Assembly: GCF_014858725.1 (NCBI RefSeq)
Contig: NZ_AQGV01000012.1
Location: 62,001 to 126,000 of the forward strand
DNA length: 64,000 nucleotides
Direction: 5' to 3'
DNA from: Pseudoalteromonas aurantia 208
GTDB taxonomy: Bacteria; Pseudomonadota; Gammaproteobacteria; Enterobacterales; Alteromonadaceae
Below, piece by piece: positions 59,441-64,000 of the stretch. The number at the start of each line of letters is the position of its first letter. The stretch's first letter is position 1. The position numbers were made by a program, and so were the translations under genes. The notes beneath the pieces were generated by a model that saw only the letters and a program-made list of their open reading frames with translations, was not told the DNA's origin and did not search any database.

Positions 59441-61861
59441 ATGATGCGAGTATTAAAATTTGGCGGCTCTTCTTTAGCCGACTTTGATTGTTTAAGGCAA
59501 GTACAGAATTTAGTGTTAACCCAGTCAGGCGATGAAGCACTTATTGTTTTATCAGCACCTGGTGGGATGACAGATCAATTAGTTGAATTAGCAGCATTGG
59601 CAGAGCAAGGTGTATCGTATGATGTGCAGTGGCAAGCATTACAAAGCAGAGTAAATGCGCTACATCTGCAGGTGACCAAGCTATACGGTGAAATAGCGCA
59701 TTGGCCTGACTTTTCAGCTTTGGCTAATAAATTAGCTGGGGTAAAACTTCTCAATCATTGTCCAGCACAAGTGCGCGCTTACATCATAAGCTTTGGCGAG
59801 CGAGTGAGCTGTGCCTTAATGCAAGCTATGTTGGGCAGCGCTCAAGCCAGTTATTTAGATGCGACAGACTGTATAGCGACTGTTGGTGGGTATTTAGATG
59901 CGGAAGTTGATTTAAAGCTGAGTAAGGCGCAATTTACTTTATCTATGCGTGAAAACCCCAACAAGTATTATATCATGCCAGGGTTTACTGGTCGCAATCA
60001 AGAGGGCGAACTTACGACACTTGGTCGCAATGGTTCTGATTACTCAGCAGCTGTTGCAGCCGCTTGTTTGCAAGCACAAGTCTGCCAAATATGGACTGAT
60101 GTTGATGGTGTTTATAATGCGGATCCTCGTTTTATACGTAAAGCAACTAAAGTTGATTGGCTCTCTTATAAAGAAGCAATGGAATTATCTTATTTTGGCG
60201 CCAAAGTACTTCATCCGAAAACTATCTTGCCTTGTGCGAAAGCGGGTGTGCCGTGTGAAATAAAAAATACCCATAACCCAGATGTGCCAGGCTCGGTGAT
60301 AAGTAATGAGCGTCGTGGTAATGAACAGGTGAAAGCTTTATCAAGCCTAGAATCGCTCGCGATGCTGACGGTGTCAGGTCCTGGCATGAAAGGTAAAGTT
60401 GGTATGGCATCAAGAGTATTCAACGCGTTAGCGAATGATAACGTGTCTATTGTTTTAATCACTCAATCTTCTTGTGAATTCAGTATCAGTTTTTGTGTAC
60501 ACGAAGCTGATTTAAATCTGGCGTTGACCGCACTTGAACAAGCATTTGAATTAGAGTCTCAAGCGGGTTTGATTGAACCTGTTCAAGTACAAAGAGAATT
60601 GGCGATAGTGACTCTGGTTGGTGATAATATGAAAGCACATCGTGGCTTAGCTGCGAAGTTCTTTGCATCATTAGCTCAAGCGCAAGTTAACATTGTAGCA
60701 ATCGCTCAGGACTCTACCGAAAGTGCAATTTCTGCTGTTGTCGATGGCAGTTTATGTAATGATGCGGTGAAAGTATGCCATGAAAACTTCTTTACACATA
60801 TTCCTTCAATTGATGTGTTTTTATTGGGGGTTGGCCTCGTAGGGCTGGAGCTGATCAAACAACTTGAAAAGCAACAATCTTGGCTTCAAAATCGAGATAT
60901 AAAGTTGAACCTTTATGGTGTGGCCAATTCTCAAAAACTGTATCTAAATGCGCAAGGCGTCCCTTTTGATACTTGGCACGGAGAGTTAGAGCAGCAAACA
61001 GATGGGCTTACTTTAGAAAGGTTAGAAGCGTTTGTGAAATCAAACCACTTAATAAACCCTGTTATTGTCGATTGTACTTCATCGCAGCAGTTGGCTGACC
61101 AATATTGTAATTTTCTTAACGCCGGCTTTCACGTTGTTGCAGCCAATAAAAAAGCAAATACAGGAACTTATGATTACTATCAAGCATTAGTGAATGCAGC
61201 GCAACAAAAGCACCGTAAGTTTTTGTACGAAACAAATGTTGGAGCTGGCTTACCTGTATTAGATAATCTTCAGCTTTTATTTAGTGCGGGAGACGAACTC
61301 TTATCCTTTAATGGCATATTATCAGGGTCACTATCTTATATGTTTGGCGCATTAGAAGATGGCTTGAGTTTATCCGAGGCTACAGCGAAAGCAAAAGCAA
61401 ACGGTTTTACAGAACCCGATCCTCGTGATGATTTATCGGGCACTGATGTGGCTCGTAAACTACTTATTATTGCCAGAGAGTCAGGGCTTGCGTTGGAGTT
61501 ATCTGACATCGAAGTGGAACCGGTCGTCAGTGAGTCATTTGCTGAGGGAGCATCCGTTAACGAATTTATGACAAAACTTCCAGAGCTTGATGGTAGTTTT
61601 GCTTTAAAAGTGAAAGCCGCAGCAGAGCAAGGTCAAGTGTTGCGCTATGTTGGAAGTATTGAAAATGGCCATTGCAGAGTTGGTATTGAAGCCGTCGATA
61701 AGTCTCATGCTTTATATGATATTCGAGATGGTGAAAATGCATTAGCCATATTGAGTCAGTATTATCAACCTCGCCCATTTGTTATTCGTGGTTATGGAGC
61801 AGGTGCTGAAGTCACGTCAGCGGGTGTTTTTGCTGATATATTAAAAACGTTGTCACGTTAG
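59441..61861 (+). CDS. thrA: Bifunctional aspartate kinase I / homoserine dehydrogenase I
   Basis: An 806-residue fused enzyme (E. coli ThrA 820). The N-terminal aspartokinase (1-about 290) opens with RVLKFGGSSLADF and carries GRNGSDYSAA. Tandem ACT regulatory domains (about 300-450) precede the homoserine dehydrogenase, which has FLLGVGLVGLELIK as its nucleotide-binding turn and NVGAGLPVLDNL near its catalytic region. It performs the first and third steps from aspartate to threonine and methionine. It is the first gene of thrABC, controlled by the thrL attenuator. A ribosome site GAGGAA precedes the ATG. Confidence 0.97.
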   Translation: MMRVLKFGGSSLADFDCLRQVQNLVLTQSGDEALIVLSAPGGMTDQLVELAALAEQGVSYDVQWQALQSRVNALHLQVTKLYGEIAHWPDFSALANKLAGVKLLNHCPAQVRAYIISFGERVSCALMQAMLGSAQASYLDATDCIATVGGYLDAEVDLKLSKAQFTLSMRENPNKYYIMPGFTGRNQEGELTTLGRNGSDYSAAVAAACLQAQVCQIWTDVDGVYNADPRFIRKATKVDWLSYKEAMELSYFGAKVLHPKTILPCAKAGVPCEIKNTHNPDVPGSVISNERRGNEQVKALSSLESLAMLTVSGPGMKGKVGMASRVFNALANDNVSIVLITQSSCEFSISFCVHEADLNLALTALEQAFELESQAGLIEPVQVQRELAIVTLVGDNMKAHRGLAAKFFASLAQAQVNIVAIAQDSTESAISAVVDGSLCNDAVKVCHENFFTHIPSIDVFLLGVGLVGLELIKQLEKQQSWLQNRDIKLNLYGVANSQKLYLNAQGVPFDTWHGELEQQTDGLTLERLEAFVKSNHLINPVIVDCTSSQQLADQYCNFLNAGFHVVAANKKANTGTYDYYQALVNAAQQKHRKFLYETNVGAGLPVLDNLQLLFSAGDELLSFNGILSGSLSYMFGALEDGLSLSEATAKAKANGFTEPDPRDDLSGTDVARKLLIIARESGLALELSDIEVEPVVSESFAEGASVNEFMTKLPELDGSFALKVKAAAEQGQVLRYVGSIENGHCRVGIEAVDKSHALYDIRDGENALAILSQYYQPRPFVIRGYGAGAEVTSAGVFADILKTLSR

Positions 61862-61873
61862 GAGTTACGCATA

Positions 61874-62812
61874 ATGATATCTATTTATGCACCGGCATCC
61901 ATTGGTAATTTTTGTGTTGGTTTTGATTCCTTAGGGGCTGCATTAGCGCCCATTGATGGTACTTTACTTGGCGATGTTGTTCATCTTGAACATGCGGACA
62001 ACGATGCATTTTTTTGTGTTGGCCCATATGCCGAAAAGTTGCCAAAGAGCGCGCAAGAAAACTTAGCGTATCAATGTTTGGTGCATTTTCGAGAACATGT
62101 GGCTTCAGATATGCCAAGCGTGTCGTTAACTCTTGAAAAGCGTTTGCCGATAGGATCGGGGCTTGGCTCTAGTGCTTGCTCGGTTGTGGCAACATTTACT
62201 GCGTTAAATGAGTTTGCACAAACGAAGTTATCTCAGGAAGCACTGATTGAGTTAATGGCTGACTTTGAGGGGAAGGTTAGTGGTGCTCGCCACTACGACA
62301 ATATCACCCCGTGTTACCTAGGTGGGTTGCAGCTAACTTCCCATTTGGTCCCCAACAAGGCAATCAGTGTTCCTGTCAGTGAAGATTGGCACTATGTTGC
62401 TGCTTTCCCAGGTTTTGCTTTAAATACTGCTAAAGCGAGAGGCGTACTACCAGTTAGTCTGAGCAATCATGACGCGGTTGAATTTGCACAGCGGTTAGCG
62501 AGTTACTGCTTACTAATGCAAGTAGGACGTTTTGATGAAGCATTAGAACTTATGGAAGATAAATTGGCTGAACCTTACAGGCAGTCATTAATAGCTGGTT
62601 TTAGTGAAGCAAAATCGGCACTACCTAAATTGGGTGCTGAAATCGTGAGTATTTCAGGAGCAGGCCCGACGTTGTTCACTATTTGTAAGTCGTTGGCCGC
62701 AGCTGAACATTGTCAGCAGTGGTTGGAAAAAAATTATATTAATGCGCATGGCTTCAGCCATATTTGCAAGCTAGATAATCGTGGTACTCGTGCCATTTCT
62801 TTAGGAGTTTAA
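61874..62812 (+). CDS. thrB: Homoserine kinase
   Basis: A 312-residue GHMP kinase (E. coli 310). The phosphate-binding loop is LPIGSGLGSSACS, the first motif is YAPASIGNFCVGFD and the third is ISGAGPTLF. It phosphorylates homoserine. It lies 12 bases after thrA with an AGGAG site, and 1 base before thrC, so the operon is compact. Confidence 0.97.
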   Translation: MISIYAPASIGNFCVGFDSLGAALAPIDGTLLGDVVHLEHADNDAFFCVGPYAEKLPKSAQENLAYQCLVHFREHVASDMPSVSLTLEKRLPIGSGLGSSACSVVATFTALNEFAQTKLSQEALIELMADFEGKVSGARHYDNITPCYLGGLQLTSHLVPNKAISVPVSEDWHYVAAFPGFALNTAKARGVLPVSLSNHDAVEFAQRLASYCLLMQVGRFDEALELMEDKLAEPYRQSLIAGFSEAKSALPKLGAEIVSISGAGPTLFTICKSLAAAEHCQQWLEKNYINAHGFSHICKLDNRGTRAISLGV

Positions 62813-62813
62813 A

Positions 62814-64000
62814 ATGAACCTCGTAAATTTAAAAGATAAACAACAACAGGTATCCTTTACGGAGGCGGTAAAAACGGGGTTAGGACGAAATCAAGGTGTA
62901 TTTTTCCCCACTGATTTACGAAAACTCAGCGATGTAGATGCATTACTTGATTTGCCATTTGTAGAACGAAGTACAGAAATACTTGCACATTTAATTGGCA
63001 ATGAATTGCCTAAAGATACATTAGCAGACATGGTTCAGCGGGCTTTTAACTTTCCGGTGAAGTTAGAGAAAGTAGATGATAAAAACTATTGCTTGGAACT
63101 CTTTCATGGACCAACGCTTGCGTTTAAAGACTTTGGTGGGCGTTTTATGGCTGAATGTGTGGGGTTATTCAATCAAGGTGAACGCGTCACTATTTTAACC
63201 GCAACTAGCGGCGATACGGGGGCGGCTGTTGCTCACGCATTTTATAAAAAAGCCAATGTTGATGTGGTAATTTTGTATCCTGAAGGCAAAATATCACTGG
63301 CTCAGCAAAAACTATTCACCACTTTAGGTGAAAATATACATTGTTATGCGGTTGATGGTAGTTTTGATGATTGTCAGGCGCTAGTAAAACAAGCCTTTTT
63401 AGATGAAGAGCTAAAAAGTAAATTAGGACTTAACTCTGCAAATTCAATTAATATAAGCCGTTTAGTGGCGCAAGTTTGCTATTATTTTGAAGCCTTAGCG
63501 CAATTACCGAAATCAGAGCGTGACAATGTGCATGTATCGGTGCCAAGTGGTAATTTTGGCAATGTGTGTGCTGCGATGATAGGTTCTGTCATTGGTTTGC
63601 CTATTGCTAAGCTATCAGCAACAACAAATCAAAATGACACTGTTCCACGATTTGTTCACTCTGGTGATTGGGCACCAAAAGCAACAATGGAATCATTATC
63701 AAACGCAATGGATGTGAGTAAACCTAATAATTGGCCAAGAGTGCAAAGCATGTTGGGCTCTGAGCAGTTTAGTAAACATGATTTTTATTCACGTAGCGTG
63801 TCTGAGCAAGTGACAGAGAAAGTGATGCGAGAAATTGCCCATACAGGGTATATCGCTGAGCCACATACAGCTATTGCGTTCGAAGGGCTACGTCATGATA
63901 AAGGTGAAAATAGCATCGGTATATTTTTAGCAACGGCGCACCCTGCTAAATTTAAAGAGTCAGTTGAAAATGTGTTAGGTCAAGAAATTGCGATGCCTCG
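62814..64000 (+). CDS. thrC: Threonine synthase, C-terminally truncated by the window edge
   Basis: About 395 codons are visible (E. coli ThrC 428). The pyridoxal phosphate lysine lies in HGPTLAFKDFGGRF and the phosphate-binding loop in ATSGDTGAAVAHAF; the segment VPSGNFGN follows. It converts O-phosphohomoserine to threonine. The ATG is 1 base after the thrB stop, with AGGAG within the end of thrB. Confidence 0.95.
   Translation, partial: MNLVNLKDKQQQVSFTEAVKTGLGRNQGVFFPTDLRKLSDVDALLDLPFVERSTEILAHLIGNELPKDTLADMVQRAFNFPVKLEKVDDKNYCLELFHGPTLAFKDFGGRFMAECVGLFNQGERVTILTATSGDTGAAVAHAFYKKANVDVVILYPEGKISLAQQKLFTTLGENIHCYAVDGSFDDCQALVKQAFLDEELKSKLGLNSANSINISRLVAQVCYYFEALAQLPKSERDNVHVSVPSGNFGNVCAAMIGSVIGLPIAKLSATTNQNDTVPRFVHSGDWAPKATMESLSNAMDVSKPNNWPRVQSMLGSEQFSKHDFYSRSVSEQVTEKVMREIAHTGYIAEPHTAIAFEGLRHDKGENSIGIFLATAHPAKFKESVENVLGQEIAMP

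Overview
The window looks like a piece of chromosome from a marine gammaproteobacterium of the Alteromonadales, most likely Pseudoalteromonas or a close relative (inference). The basis is a low-GC genome carrying enteric-type RapA, RluA, RdgC, DinB with an Escherichia-type LexA box, PatZ, and a thrABC operon with fused ThrA and a threonine/isoleucine attenuator. It also carries many secreted proteases and many signalling proteins. No rRNA, tRNA, CRISPR array, transposase or integrase was found. Both window edges cut genes: a small secreted protein on the left and thrC on the right.

Layout. 1-8.5 kb: an MsbA-like ABC exporter, a secreted subtilisin with PA, PKD and chitin-binding modules, a secreted amidohydrolase, an acyltransferase, a divergent pair of small regulators (XRE-type and S24 repressor-like), and a HIT protein. 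8.5-20 kb: a TPR-GGDEF protein, a secreted M20 amidohydrolase, then rluA and rapA separated by a membrane-anchored winged-helix/LamG regulator and a divergent gene of unknown function, then a PIN-PhoH ATPase. 20-31 kb: a hybrid histidine kinase with a response regulator, a lipoprotein, a 2-hydroxyacid dehydrogenase, a MerR/Zn-Cu efflux operon, an acyltransferase and small genes. 31-43 kb: a 1495-residue beta-propeller/PAS/GGDEF/EAL sensor, a K+ channel coupled to patZ, a SIMPL protein, a periplasmic binding protein with a homopolymer tract near its end, a TonB-like anchored protein, a NUDIX hydrolase and an aldo/keto reductase. 43-56 kb: dinB with an SOS box, a CstA transporter, an M17 aminopeptidase, a chemoreceptor, a DPP IV-like peptidase, a second HIT protein, an M49-like lipoprotein and an HDOD protein. 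56-64 kb: rdgC, a sensor kinase and a divergent CheY-like regulator, then thrL-thrABC.

Themes. Extracellular peptide use is prominent: S8 and S9 peptidases, M17, M20, an M49-like lipoprotein and a CstA-type permease. So is signalling: two histidine kinases, two receivers, three GGDEF-type proteins (two with degenerate signatures), a chemoreceptor and an HDOD protein.

The least ordinary items are: (1) a family of three ~195-bp intergenic palindromic elements with terminal inverted repeats, whose central hairpin arms differ between copies while pairing is kept in two of them; (2) the wHTH-LamG regulator and its unknown divergent partner, whose intergenic region holds five copies of one 7-mer and two inverted repeats; (3) the XRE/S24 pair with four TACGCA operators-like hexamers; (4) a C8A7 tract deciding the C terminus of a binding protein; and (5) a start codon placed at the foot of a terminator hairpin. 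All functional statements rest on motif recognition by eye; no database search was run.
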